DNA of 64,000 bases, from the NCBI RefSeq assembly GCF_002115785.1, contig NZ_JFJY01000011.1:62001-126000 (forward strand). The letters are read 5' to 3'. Position numbers and translations under genes: made by a program. Of the stretch, positions 1 through 7,573 are shown one piece after another. The number at the start of each line of letters is the position of its first letter. The stretch's first letter is position 1. Under the pieces are notes generated by a model. It was not told the origin of the DNA. It did no database searches and saw nothing but the letters and a program-made list of their open reading frames with translations. The DNA is from Thalassospira sp. MCCC 1A03138. Its GTDB lineage: Bacteria; Pseudomonadota; Alphaproteobacteria; Rhodospirillales; Thalassospiraceae.

Positions 1-441
1 GTCAATCGACAGCAAAGTGCCTTCGACCAGTTCGTCATCCTTGCGTCGGATGGAAATGGTTTTGCCAACCTGATCTTGCAACAGGCGATACATGGTCGCT
101 GGGCCATTTGCCGTATTGCGTAACGAATGCCAGACAAGATTGGCATCTTTTTGCGCGCCCATCAGGAAGGTATCGTCCATGATGGTTTGCGGCAAATTTT
201 CGATCCGGAGTGTTTTGACCCCTTTGGGGATCGTGCCGTTACGCTGTTCGGCAATCATGCCAAGATTTCCGGGGTAAACGGTCAGCTGAATTTTGCTGCG
301 GCTCTCACCGGAAAGCGTGATGGTTTCTTCGGTCTTTTCGTCACCGGATTGGGCGGATGCCGGTCCGATGACGGGACCAGCAAAAAGGGCCGCGCTAAGA
401 AGCGTGGCCATGGCAAAACGGTTGCGCAATTCTGATGACAT
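1..441 (-). CDS. DUF4139-like exported protein, 3' end cut by window edge
   Basis: The minus-strand frame is open from an ATG at 441 to base 1, giving 147 codons with no stop, so the C-terminus lies outside the window. The first 30 or so residues form a signal peptide (a hydrophobic stretch ending in PASA before QSGDEK). The mature part has a LTVYPGNLGMIAEQR segment, then TLRIENLPQTIMDDTF and LLQDQVGKTISIRR. This is the pattern of the N-terminal beta-rich part of DUF4139 proteins, where a LTVYNNNLALV-type start is followed by a statement about which substitutions are set. Its function is unknown; it is probably periplasmic. The family call rests on remembered patterns only. It lies 78 bp upstream of nothing co-directional except the cyclase end, so it probably has its own promoter. 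Confidence 0.6.
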   Translation of the reverse strand, partial: MSSELRNRFAMATLLSAALFAGPVIGPASAQSGDEKTEETITLSGESRSKIQLTVYPGNLGMIAEQRNGTIPKGVKTLRIENLPQTIMDDTFLMGAQKDANLVWHSLRNTANGPATMYRLLQDQVGKTISIRRKDDELVEGTLLSID

Positions 442-519
442 CTCGAATCCCTTGTGTCGCTTGGTGCGTATTGTTCTTCAACAAGCTTTACGCGAAAAAG
501 TGGCAGGATCAAGGACGTA

Positions 520-1914
520 TCAAGATTGAGGAAGGATCTGGTCTAGAGTTTTATGCTGAAAATGAACAGGTATTGCCTGGCTGAAACCTTTGACGTGAAT
601 TGCATCCTGTTTGGTAAAGCTGCGCATCAGGATGGATGTGGCAGAGGGTGCCTCGGACCGAAGTTTGTCGGCAAAGCTGTCACTGATAATGATGTCGGTA
701 TCAAGGGTTCTGGTCGCACGTTCCAGACGGGCTGCCAGATTGACGCTGGCACCGATAACAGCGGGCGTAACGGCTTCGCCTTCGCCAATATCACCAACAA
801 CCGCCGGGCCAAAATTAAGGCCGATACCGATCTGAAGTGGCGTTGTGCTATCTGCTAGATCACCGTTTTGCCAGTCCCGGACGTGGCTGACCATGGATTG
901 CGCGGCCGATAACGCGTTTGCCGCCGGACAATTCATATCGTCAAATGCGCCAAAACTGGCCATGACGGCGTCGCCGATATATTTTTCGACAATCCCGCCA
1001 TAGGCTCCGATTTGCGTCGTCATGATCTGATGGAACTGGTTTAACAGCCGCATCACATCCTGCGGATCGCGTTTTTCGGCATAGCCGGAAAACCCGATGA
1101 TATCGGCAAACAGGATCACGCATTCACGTCTTGCACCAATGCGGACAGGTTCATCGCGATCTGCCAGCTGATCGGCAAGGGCAGCCGGGAAATAGCGTGC
1201 CAGGTTGCCATGCGCGCGCTCGGCAGCAGCAAACTGATTGATCAGGACGCGTAACCGCGAAACCATCACCGCACAGGCCAGCGTAAACACCACGACAATC
1301 ACGACCTGCTCGGCCAATGCCGAAATGTCGATAAATTCGGGTCGGGTATAGGTTGTGATGATTTCTTCCTGGGTTGGTGTCCAGTCATCGCCGAAATGCT
1401 GTGAGACGATCACACCGGGGCGGGTCATCAACCAGACAATGCTGGCGCTCCATGCGACAAAAAGCCAGAACCCGAACCAGATGATAAGGCGCGGCGAAAA
1501 GGTCATGATGACCAGTGCCATCATGATCATGGAAAACACAACGCCCCGATCCCGAACGACAAAGCTGTATAGCCATGCCGGATGATCGGCAAATGGGTTC
1601 AGCGGGTCTGGAACGACCGACACATAAACGATCAGGGCCGCATCGGCGATTGCCAGAATATAAAGCAACCAGCGCCAGTTACCGCCGCGAAAGGCGACAA
1701 AAAGCTGAACCAGAACACCCGGGATGAACCAGCCCAGAACTTCCAGTAGCGAATATAGCTCACCTGTTGGCGAATCCGGTTTGGAAAACAGCAGCAGGAT
1801 GAAGGCAAGCATGCATATGCGTAGAAACGCCACAAGGATCAGGCCACGCTTTTCCTCGCGGGCGACCAGTCGATCAAACAGGGAACTGGGAGACGGCTCA
1901 GCTTTTGATTGCAT
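520..1914 (-). CDS. Membrane class III adenylate/guanylate cyclase
   Basis: This 464-residue protein would make cyclic AMP (possibly cGMP) from the nucleoside triphosphate at the inner membrane. Six hydrophobic helices fall at roughly residues 24-44, 60-75, 82-101, 124-140, 143-163 and 203-220. A class III catalytic domain follows from about 260. Both metal-binding aspartates are visible, D271 in ILFADIIGFS and D315 in EKYIGDAVM. K311 is the purine-selecting lysine, and N392/R396 in VNLAARLE are the transition-state residues. The position that is usually Asp or Thr in the second purine-selecting site is Ala385, so nucleotide preference is not certain. The ATG lies inside the 3' end of the upstream Crp/Fnr gene (17-bp overlap), so the two are translated as one unit. 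Confidence 0.88.
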   Translation of the reverse strand: MQSKAEPSPSSLFDRLVAREEKRGLILVAFLRICMLAFILLLFSKPDSPTGELYSLLEVLGWFIPGVLVQLFVAFRGGNWRWLLYILAIADAALIVYVSVVPDPLNPFADHPAWLYSFVVRDRGVVFSMIMMALVIMTFSPRLIIWFGFWLFVAWSASIVWLMTRPGVIVSQHFGDDWTPTQEEIITTYTRPEFIDISALAEQVVIVVVFTLACAVMVSRLRVLINQFAAAERAHGNLARYFPAALADQLADRDEPVRIGARRECVILFADIIGFSGYAEKRDPQDVMRLLNQFHQIMTTQIGAYGGIVEKYIGDAVMASFGAFDDMNCPAANALSAAQSMVSHVRDWQNGDLADSTTPLQIGIGLNFGPAVVGDIGEGEAVTPAVIGASVNLAARLERATRTLDTDIIISDSFADKLRSEAPSATSILMRSFTKQDAIHVKGFSQAIPVHFQHKTLDQILPQS

Positions 1915-2668
1915 CGGCGAGAAGGTTTTTCAGGCCGTCTGTATCGCGGATCACCAAACGCCCGTCACGGCGTGTAATCAGATCGCGTTTTTCAAGATCG
2001 CGAAGCTTCTTGTTTACCGCTTCGCGTGTCACGCCCAGCATAAGGCCAAGTTCCTGTTGCGACAGTGGAAGGGCGATGCGGATGCCTTCCGGGTCGGGGC
2101 CACCGTGACGTTCAGCCAGCCACAAAAGGCGCTTGACCAGTCGTCCGGTAAGATCAAGGAAATTGGCGTCTTCCAAAAGGTCGCTGACCCAGCGAAGGCG
2201 ACGGCACAAAAGAGCCGTGATATGACGGCGGAGCGGGGCTTCGCGGTCAAAGATTTCAAAGAAATCATCGCGTGAAATAAACAAAAGCCGTGTCGGGCCG
2301 ACAGCACGCGCGGTTGCCGTGCGCGGCTCGCCATCCAGAAGCGCGATCTCGCCAAATACCGCACCCGGGGCCAACACGTTCAAAACGATTTCCTTGCCGG
2401 TGTCTGAAACGGTCGAAATGCGGATTTTCCCAGCCTCGACAGCGTATAATCCATCGGCAGGCGCGCCTTTTTCAAATAGTAATTCACCATCGTCCATCCG
2501 GCGGACACTTGCCTGATTCGAAAGTTGGGCAAGCAGTTCGGGATCAAGATCCTCGAACAGGAAACTGCCCGCAAGAATGCGCGAGGCAATTTTGGCCAGT
2601 TGGGGTGTTGCAGTACCGGTAACGCTGTTCACTGAGTTCACTTTTGAAATGGGCGTCGTTTCGATCAT
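1898..2668 (-). CDS. Crp/Fnr family cyclic-nucleotide-responsive regulator
   Basis: This is a transcription factor with an N-terminal cyclic-nucleotide-binding beta-roll and a C-terminal winged helix. The phosphate-binding cassette reads FGEIALLDGEPRTATA, close to the cAMP-binding consensus. The helix-turn-helix is in LSQQELGLMLGVTREAVNKK, followed by a wing ending in RRDGRLVIRD. No Fnr-type cysteine cluster is present, which favours a nucleotide over an iron-sulfur ligand. I chose the ATG at 2668 (MIETTPIS, 256 aa). An in-frame ATG at 2716 and a longer open frame to 2908 are possible, and neither has a clear Shine-Dalgarno. The 3' end overlaps the cyclase gene by 17 bp, suggesting that the regulator and the enzyme making its ligand are produced together. 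Confidence 0.85.
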   Translation of the reverse strand: MIETTPISKVNSVNSVTGTATPQLAKIASRILAGSFLFEDLDPELLAQLSNQASVRRMDDGELLFEKGAPADGLYAVEAGKIRISTVSDTGKEIVLNVLAPGAVFGEIALLDGEPRTATARAVGPTRLLFISRDDFFEIFDREAPLRRHITALLCRRLRWVSDLLEDANFLDLTGRLVKRLLWLAERHGGPDPEGIRIALPLSQQELGLMLGVTREAVNKKLRDLEKRDLITRRDGRLVIRDTDGLKNLLADAIKS

Positions 2669-2936
2669 CGAATCGATGCATTGCTGGGCCAAAGTAGCAT
2701 GAAATACCGGCTGCATCGCAAGTGTTTTACAGCAAATTCCATTGTGACGGCAGGGGGATGGCGAAGGAAGAGCATCCAAAAAGTTCGAATTGATCCGTCT
2801 TTGTCGTGGAAGATGGATGGCGCGATGCCGATATTGATACCGACAGGTGCATAACATCAAACAGGCATCGGCGTGGTTAGGATTTGGGAATGTGGTTTTG
2901 CTGAACATGTTCTAAATTATATTGATTCTAGAATAT

Positions 2937-2965
2937 TTGACAAAATCTCCTATATTTTTTAAAGT
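2937..2965 (+). promoter_or_regulatory. Probable promoter of the TRAP/quinate operon with adjacent palindrome
   Basis: A consensus TTGACA lies at 2937-2942, with AT-rich -10 candidates (TTTAAA at 2958, TAAAGT at 2960) 15-17 bp downstream. A perfect 10-bp palindrome ATTCTAGAAT at 2925-2934 abuts the -35 box. This places a dimeric repressor, plausibly the GntR protein of the same operon, across the promoter. The rest of 2669-2924, between the divergent crp-like gene and this promoter, shows no recognised element. Confidence 0.5.
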
Positions 2966-3046
2966 CTCCCTATTCCGATAAGGGCCGATGCAGAACACCA
3001 TGAATAATATCGGGCCAGCGGGATTGTTTTCATTCGGGAGGAAAAA

Positions 3047-4072
3047 ATGAAATTCGTTTCCAAAAGCACGCTGCTGGGCGCTGTTTCGCTTGCTGCTGCG
3101 TCTTTCGCCGTACCTGCCCAGGCTGCGGACATCACTTTGAATTTTGCCCATGTTGATCCGGCTGAATGGACGACCTCGAAGAAGGGTGCCGCAACACAGG
3201 TCTTTAAAAATATTGTTGAAGCTGAATCGGGTGGCCGCATCGAAGTTCAGCTTTTCCCGGCCGGTTCGCTTGGCGGGGAAACCGACCTGCTGCAGAATAC
3301 CCAGGATGGCACGCTTGCCATGTCGATGATTTCCGGTCCGTTCTCGAAAGTCTGCCCCGAAGCTTCTGTTCTCGACATCCCTTACATGTTCCCGAGTGCG
3401 AATGTCGCATGGAAGGTTCTGGATGGCGATTTCGGAAAACAGCTTGCGGAGCATTGCCTTGAAAAAACCGGTCTTCGCACCTTGGCCTATGGCGAAACCG
3501 GTTTCCGCAACTTCACCAATTCCAAGCGCGCAATTGCCGAGCCGAAAGACATGGATGGCCTTAAAATCCGTGTCATGACGGTTCCGCTGTTCGTCGAAAT
3601 GGTCAAGGCACTTGGTGGTGAACCCACTCCGATTCCTTGGCCGGAAGTTCCAACTGCACTGACAACTGGTACGGTCGATGGTCAGGAAAACCCGATCAGC
3701 GTGATCTATGCCAACAAGTTCTATGAAATGCAGAAATATCTGACGCTTGACCGTCACGTATATGGAACCGACTTCATTCTGATCAATGAAAGCGTTTATC
3801 AGGGCCTGAGCGAAGGCGATCAGGCGCTTCTGCGTCGGGCGGCGGGGATTGCATCGAATGTCGGTCGTGCGGTCCAGCAGTTCAACTCGGCCGAAGGTGT
3901 CGCGAAACTTGCTGCCGAAGGTATGGAAGTCACAACTCCGACAGCGGAACAGTTGAAAGCGTTCCGTGATGTGGCCCAGCCAGCGGTTATCAATTGGCTG
4001 TCGGGCGAGATCGGTTCTGAATGGATCGAAAAACTGCAATCTGCTGTCGGTGAGGCTGAAGCCTCTATGTAA
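3047..4072 (+). CDS. TRAP transporter periplasmic solute-binding protein (DctP family)
   Basis: This 341-residue protein captures an organic acid in the periplasm for the DctQM permease. A 26-residue signal peptide ends in VPAQA before ADITLNFAHV, the usual DctP start. Family features follow in order: the ETDLLQNTQDGTLAMS segment, YGETGFRNFTNSKR, and the DGLKIRVM strand with the arginine that normally pairs with the substrate carboxylate. VDGQENP comes later. A strong ribosome site GGGAGGA sits 4 nt before the ATG. It is the first gene of the operon running to aroQ. Its neighbours make quinate, shikimate or 3-dehydroshikimate the likely ligand; the sequence alone does not prove which. Confidence 0.92.
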   Translation: MKFVSKSTLLGAVSLAAASFAVPAQAADITLNFAHVDPAEWTTSKKGAATQVFKNIVEAESGGRIEVQLFPAGSLGGETDLLQNTQDGTLAMSMISGPFSKVCPEASVLDIPYMFPSANVAWKVLDGDFGKQLAEHCLEKTGLRTLAYGETGFRNFTNSKRAIAEPKDMDGLKIRVMTVPLFVEMVKALGGEPTPIPWPEVPTALTTGTVDGQENPISVIYANKFYEMQKYLTLDRHVYGTDFILINESVYQGLSEGDQALLRRAAGIASNVGRAVQQFNSAEGVAKLAAEGMEVTTPTAEQLKAFRDVAQPAVINWLSGEIGSEWIEKLQSAVGEAEASM

Positions 4073-4211
4073 CCGGCATTGGCAGGCCGGGTGCTCAGAC
4101 CTCCTTTGAGCCCGGCCTGCCCTTTTTGTTCAGCGATCATCGCATCCGCGACAGGCGCCAACAGTTGTCGCGGTCATGTTGTCGGCTTCCCGTGTTCATC
4201 CAGAGGAACTT

Positions 4212-4697
4212 ATGCAACGCGCAGAAAATGCTTTCAGGCATCTGCTTGCCGGGCTTTCGGGATTTAGCATCCTTGTCGTCTTTGGCGTCGTCTTTGCTGG
4301 CAGTGTCAGCCGCTACCTGTTTTCCGCGCCTCTGCAATGGAGCGAGGAAGTCGCGAAATATGCGATGATCTATGGCACCATGTTCGGAATGGCTTTTGCC
4401 TATCTGCAAGGTACACAGATTACGTTTAGCATATTCATTGATGCCGTTCCTGCCCCGATCCGCCGCAAACTTGCGCTGGGCGTCGATGTCGCAACGCTGA
4501 TACTGGGGGGCATTCTGGTCCATGCCGGTTTGATCTTTGCCGCCAAGCGCGGTGGGATTATGGCATCGGGCATCGGAATTCCGATGTATTGGGCGCAAAT
4601 CGCCATGACGGTTGGCGGGGTCTGCCTTGTTATTGCGGCACTGTTTCGTCTCATTGCTTTCTTCACCCGCAAATCTTCAGGGGGTGAGGGATCATGA
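4212..4697 (+). CDS. TRAP transporter small permease (DctQ family)
   Basis: This 161-residue inner-membrane subunit has four hydrophobic helices and the family motif RYLF...QWSEEVAKY after helix 1. It pairs with the DctM subunit encoded next to form the sodium-driven TRAP permease. An open frame extends upstream to 4176, but the ATG at 4212 is chosen because AGAGGAA lies 3-9 nt before it. The stop codon overlaps the start of dctM by four bases (ATGA), so translation is coupled. Confidence 0.9.
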   Translation: MQRAENAFRHLLAGLSGFSILVVFGVVFAGSVSRYLFSAPLQWSEEVAKYAMIYGTMFGMAFAYLQGTQITFSIFIDAVPAPIRRKLALGVDVATLILGGILVHAGLIFAAKRGGIMASGIGIPMYWAQIAMTVGGVCLVIAALFRLIAFFTRKSSGGEGS

Positions 4698-5962
4698 TCA
4701 CGGGGCTTGGCCTTTTTGTTCTGCTTGCCATTGGCGCGCCGGTGGCCTTTGCGATTGCGCTGGCGATTGCGATCTATATTGGTGGTGCGACATTCAGCAT
4801 CGATCTTCTGCCCCAACGCATTTTTGCGGGGCTTGACAGCTTCACCATCCTTGCCATTCCGCTTTTTGTTCTGGCCGGGGAATTGATGAATGCCAGTGGA
4901 ATCACGTCGCGGGTCATCAATCTTGCCAATGCGCTTGTTGGCCATGCCAAAGCCGGTCTGGCCCAGGTCAATATCTGGTCTTCGGTGATTTTTGCGGGTC
5001 TTTCGGGGTCGGCGGTGGCCGATACATCGGCAATCGGGCGTATCTTCATCCCGTCGATGGAAAAAGAAGGTTATCCGCGCGATTTTGCCGCGGCTCTGAC
5101 GGCGGCATCATCCGTAATCGGTCCGATTATTCCGCCCAGTATTCCGGTGATTATCTATGCGCTGATTACCAGCAATGTGTCCGTTCCGGCGCTGTTTCTG
5201 GCCGGGATTATTCCGGGCATCCTGCTTGCGATTGCGCTGTCGGTTTATGTCCGCATATTTGCGGGCAACTATGCCACGCCGCGTGACCGGATGAATGTGC
5301 GCGAAAAACTGCGCGCGCTTTGGGATGGTCTGATCCCGCTTTTCATGCCGGTCTTTGTGATTGGCTCGATTCTGGCAGGCATTGTTACGCCGACCGAGGC
5401 CGCAAGCTTTGCCGTTTTTTATGCACTGGTTGTCGGACTGTTTGTGTTTCGCGAACTCAAACCATCGGACCTGCCGGGTATTTTTGCCAACTCAATGCGT
5501 GATTCTTCAAGCATCCTGATCATTATGGGATCGGTTGCGGCGGCGAACTGGTTCATGACCTTTGCCGGGATTCCGCAGGCGGTCAGTTCGTTTGTGCTGG
5601 GCTATGTCGACAGCCCGACAATGTTCCTGATCCTGATCAACATCATGCTGCTTGCTGTCGGGCTCGTGCTTGAAGGCATTGCCGCAATGCTGGTTCTGGT
5701 GCCGATCCTTCATCCGATTGCGATCAGCCTTGGTATTGATCCGACTCATTTCGGCATTGTTGTGATCTTTAACCTGATGATCGGGCTGATCACACCACCA
5801 ATGGGGCTTTGCCTGTTTGTTGCGGATGCCATCGCCAATGTCGGTATGGCCCGGATGATCAAATCAATCATGCCGCTGTTCCTGGTCGAATTGGCGGTTT
5901 TGATCCTGATCACCTTTGTACCGCAGCTCGTCACTTTCATGCCCAACCTGTTCGGATTTTAG
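4694..5962 (+). CDS. TRAP transporter large permease (DctM family)
   Basis: This 422-residue polytopic membrane protein is the ion-coupled channel subunit of the TRAP system. It has the usual DctM length and ten or more hydrophobic helices. Family signatures include SGSAVADTSAIGRIFIPSM, IGPIIPPSIPVIIYA near the middle and LITPPMGLCLFV near the C-terminus. These correspond to the two inverted halves of the ion-transporter superfamily fold. Translation starts inside the dctQ stop (ATGA). The shikimate-dehydrogenase-like gene starts 11 bp after it. Confidence 0.93.
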   Translation: MITGLGLFVLLAIGAPVAFAIALAIAIYIGGATFSIDLLPQRIFAGLDSFTILAIPLFVLAGELMNASGITSRVINLANALVGHAKAGLAQVNIWSSVIFAGLSGSAVADTSAIGRIFIPSMEKEGYPRDFAAALTAASSVIGPIIPPSIPVIIYALITSNVSVPALFLAGIIPGILLAIALSVYVRIFAGNYATPRDRMNVREKLRALWDGLIPLFMPVFVIGSILAGIVTPTEAASFAVFYALVVGLFVFRELKPSDLPGIFANSMRDSSSILIIMGSVAAANWFMTFAGIPQAVSSFVLGYVDSPTMFLILINIMLLAVGLVLEGIAAMLVLVPILHPIAISLGIDPTHFGIVVIFNLMIGLITPPMGLCLFVADAIANVGMARMIKSIMPLFLVELAVLILITFVPQLVTFMPNLFGF

Positions 5963-5973
5963 GATTTCGCCCC

Positions 5974-6822
5974 ATGTTGAAACTCGGTCTTATCGGTAAA
6001 GGCATCTCGCGCAGCCAGTCGGCCAGACTGCATGTCCTGCTTGGCCGGATGTGCGGAATTGATGTGACCTATGACTATCTCGACAGTGAAAAGATCGCCG
6101 ATTTTGATCTGATCGGGCAGCTGACAGTCTGCGCCAGAGACGGTTATGCCGGGGTGAATGTCACCCATCCCTACAAAACCGAGGCCCGCAAGCTGATCCA
6201 GCGCCGCAAACGTCTTCCCGAAGCCCTTGGTGCGGTGAATACGGTGGTGTTCCGCGAAGATGGCTGGCGCGGGGACAATACCGATTATGTCGGGTTCATG
6301 CGGGGGTATCGCGGGCAGTTCGGTGATCAGGCACCGGGGACGGTATTGCAGATGGGGGCTGGTGGCGTTGGCCTTGCGGTTGCCTTCGGATTGCACGGGC
6401 TTGGCGCGGACCGCATCCTTATTCATGACAAGGATGCCGACCGTGGTCATGAGCTGGTTGCTACCCTGAAGGCAGGCGGGGCCAACGTTGCCTTCATCGC
6501 AGAGGCCGATCTTTCCGATGCGATCCGCAATGCGGACGGCTTGATCAATTGCACCCCGGTCGGGATGAACCAGTATCCGGGCAGTCCGATTGATGCTGCT
6601 TTGCTGGGCGGACAGAAATGGGCGTTTGACGCGGTTTACACGCCGGTTGAAACATCATTCCTGCATTCCGCGCGAAAGGCCGGGCTTTCGGTCATGACCG
6701 GCTTTGAACTGTTCTTTTTTCAGGGTATTGAAGCGTTCGAGGTTTTCAGCGGGGCGCAGATCGACGGGGATGTGGCCCGGGTCGAATATTTCAATGCCTA
6801 TCCCGAGGCATTGACGGGGTAA
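5974..6822 (+). CDS. Quinate/shikimate dehydrogenase-like enzyme (AroE superfamily)
   Basis: This 282-residue NAD(P)-dependent enzyme most likely oxidises shikimate or quinate to the 3-dehydro compound. The substrate motif GISRSQSARLH stands at the N-terminus. The catalytic lysine lies in GVNVTHPYK and the aspartate in GDNTDYVGF. A Rossmann loop GAGGVGLAVAFGL follows. The strand after it ends IHDKDADRG, with an acidic residue where biosynthetic AroE has NRT/S. This suggests NAD rather than NADP, as in the catabolic Corynebacterium enzyme with NVTHPYK. The ATG at 5974 is chosen over an upstream extension inside dctM because it matches the family N-terminus. Position between the transporter, quiC and aroQ genes supports a degradative role. 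Confidence 0.85.
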   Translation: MLKLGLIGKGISRSQSARLHVLLGRMCGIDVTYDYLDSEKIADFDLIGQLTVCARDGYAGVNVTHPYKTEARKLIQRRKRLPEALGAVNTVVFREDGWRGDNTDYVGFMRGYRGQFGDQAPGTVLQMGAGGVGLAVAFGLHGLGADRILIHDKDADRGHELVATLKAGGANVAFIAEADLSDAIRNADGLINCTPVGMNQYPGSPIDAALLGGQKWAFDAVYTPVETSFLHSARKAGLSVMTGFELFFFQGIEAFEVFSGAQIDGDVARVEYFNAYPEALTG

Positions 6823-6833
6823 GGGGAAAGTCC

Positions 6834-7487
6834 ATGAGCAGCAGCACAGTTGCCGAGACCGTTTATAACGAAATCCGCGATGACATCCTTTATGGCGAAC
6901 TTCAGCCGGGTGTGAAGCTGAAGCTTGATGCGCTGCGGGATCGTTATAATGCCGGCGTCAATACGCTCCGTGAAGTACTGAACCGTCTTGTCGCGTCGGG
7001 ATTTGTTTTTGTCGAAGGCCAGAAAGGTTTTCGGGTTGTCGAAACATCGCCCTCGAATTTCAAGGAACTGACCGCAATGCGGTTGCTGCTTGAAACCAAT
7101 GGGCTTGCGAAATCAATTGATGCCGGTGATGTCGAATGGGAAGGCCGTGTTGCTGCCGCCCATCACAAACTTTCGGCGATCGAAAAACGGATGCTGACCG
7201 AGGACAGCCGCGAACTGACCGTCCGCTGGAGCCAGTATGACCGCGAATTTCATCAGGCCCTGATCTCTGCCTGTGGGTCGGATCTGCATATGCGGATGCA
7301 TCGTGAAATCTTTGACCAGTTCCGTCGTTATGTGGTGATCGAACTGAAAACGCACGGTTTCCGTGCCGAGGAGATTATTGATGAACATCGAGGCATCTGT
7401 GATCTGGCGCTGGCACGCGACAAAACTGCCGCACTGGCAAAACTGACCGATCACATTGAAACCTATCGGCGCCGTTCGCAGGACTGA
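6834..7487 (+). CDS. GntR family regulator, FCD subfamily
   Basis: This 217-residue regulator has an N-terminal winged helix-turn-helix (residues about 5-70, with the typical DDILYGELQPGVKLKLDALR and VNTLREVLNRL). An all-helical FCD ligand domain follows (about 80-210, with metal-ligand-type ends DREFHQAL and DEHRGICDLAL). It lies inside the transport/catabolic operon and probably represses it until quinate or a product binds. The ribosome site GGGGAAAG is close to the ATG. The likely target is the palindrome at 2925-2934; this is inference. Confidence 0.9.
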   Translation: MSSSTVAETVYNEIRDDILYGELQPGVKLKLDALRDRYNAGVNTLREVLNRLVASGFVFVEGQKGFRVVETSPSNFKELTAMRLLLETNGLAKSIDAGDVEWEGRVAAAHHKLSAIEKRMLTEDSRELTVRWSQYDREFHQALISACGSDLHMRMHREIFDQFRRYVVIELKTHGFRAEEIIDEHRGICDLALARDKTAALAKLTDHIETYRRRSQD

Positions 7488-7573
7488 TCAAACCGATCCT
7501 GCCGGGCAACGTGCCCGGAAGTCCTTCCGCGCGACGGTGCCGATGCACCACACGACCATCCCGGAGGGATAAA

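Noticed and set aside
127-529. Plus-strand open frames at 127-435 and 293-529
   Set aside because: They lie opposite the real minus-strand DUF4139-like gene, which has a signal peptide and family pattern.
2912-4039. 375-codon minus-strand frame opposite dctP
   Set aside because: Shadow of the transporter gene; the plus-strand product has a signal peptide, a strong ribosome site and family motifs.
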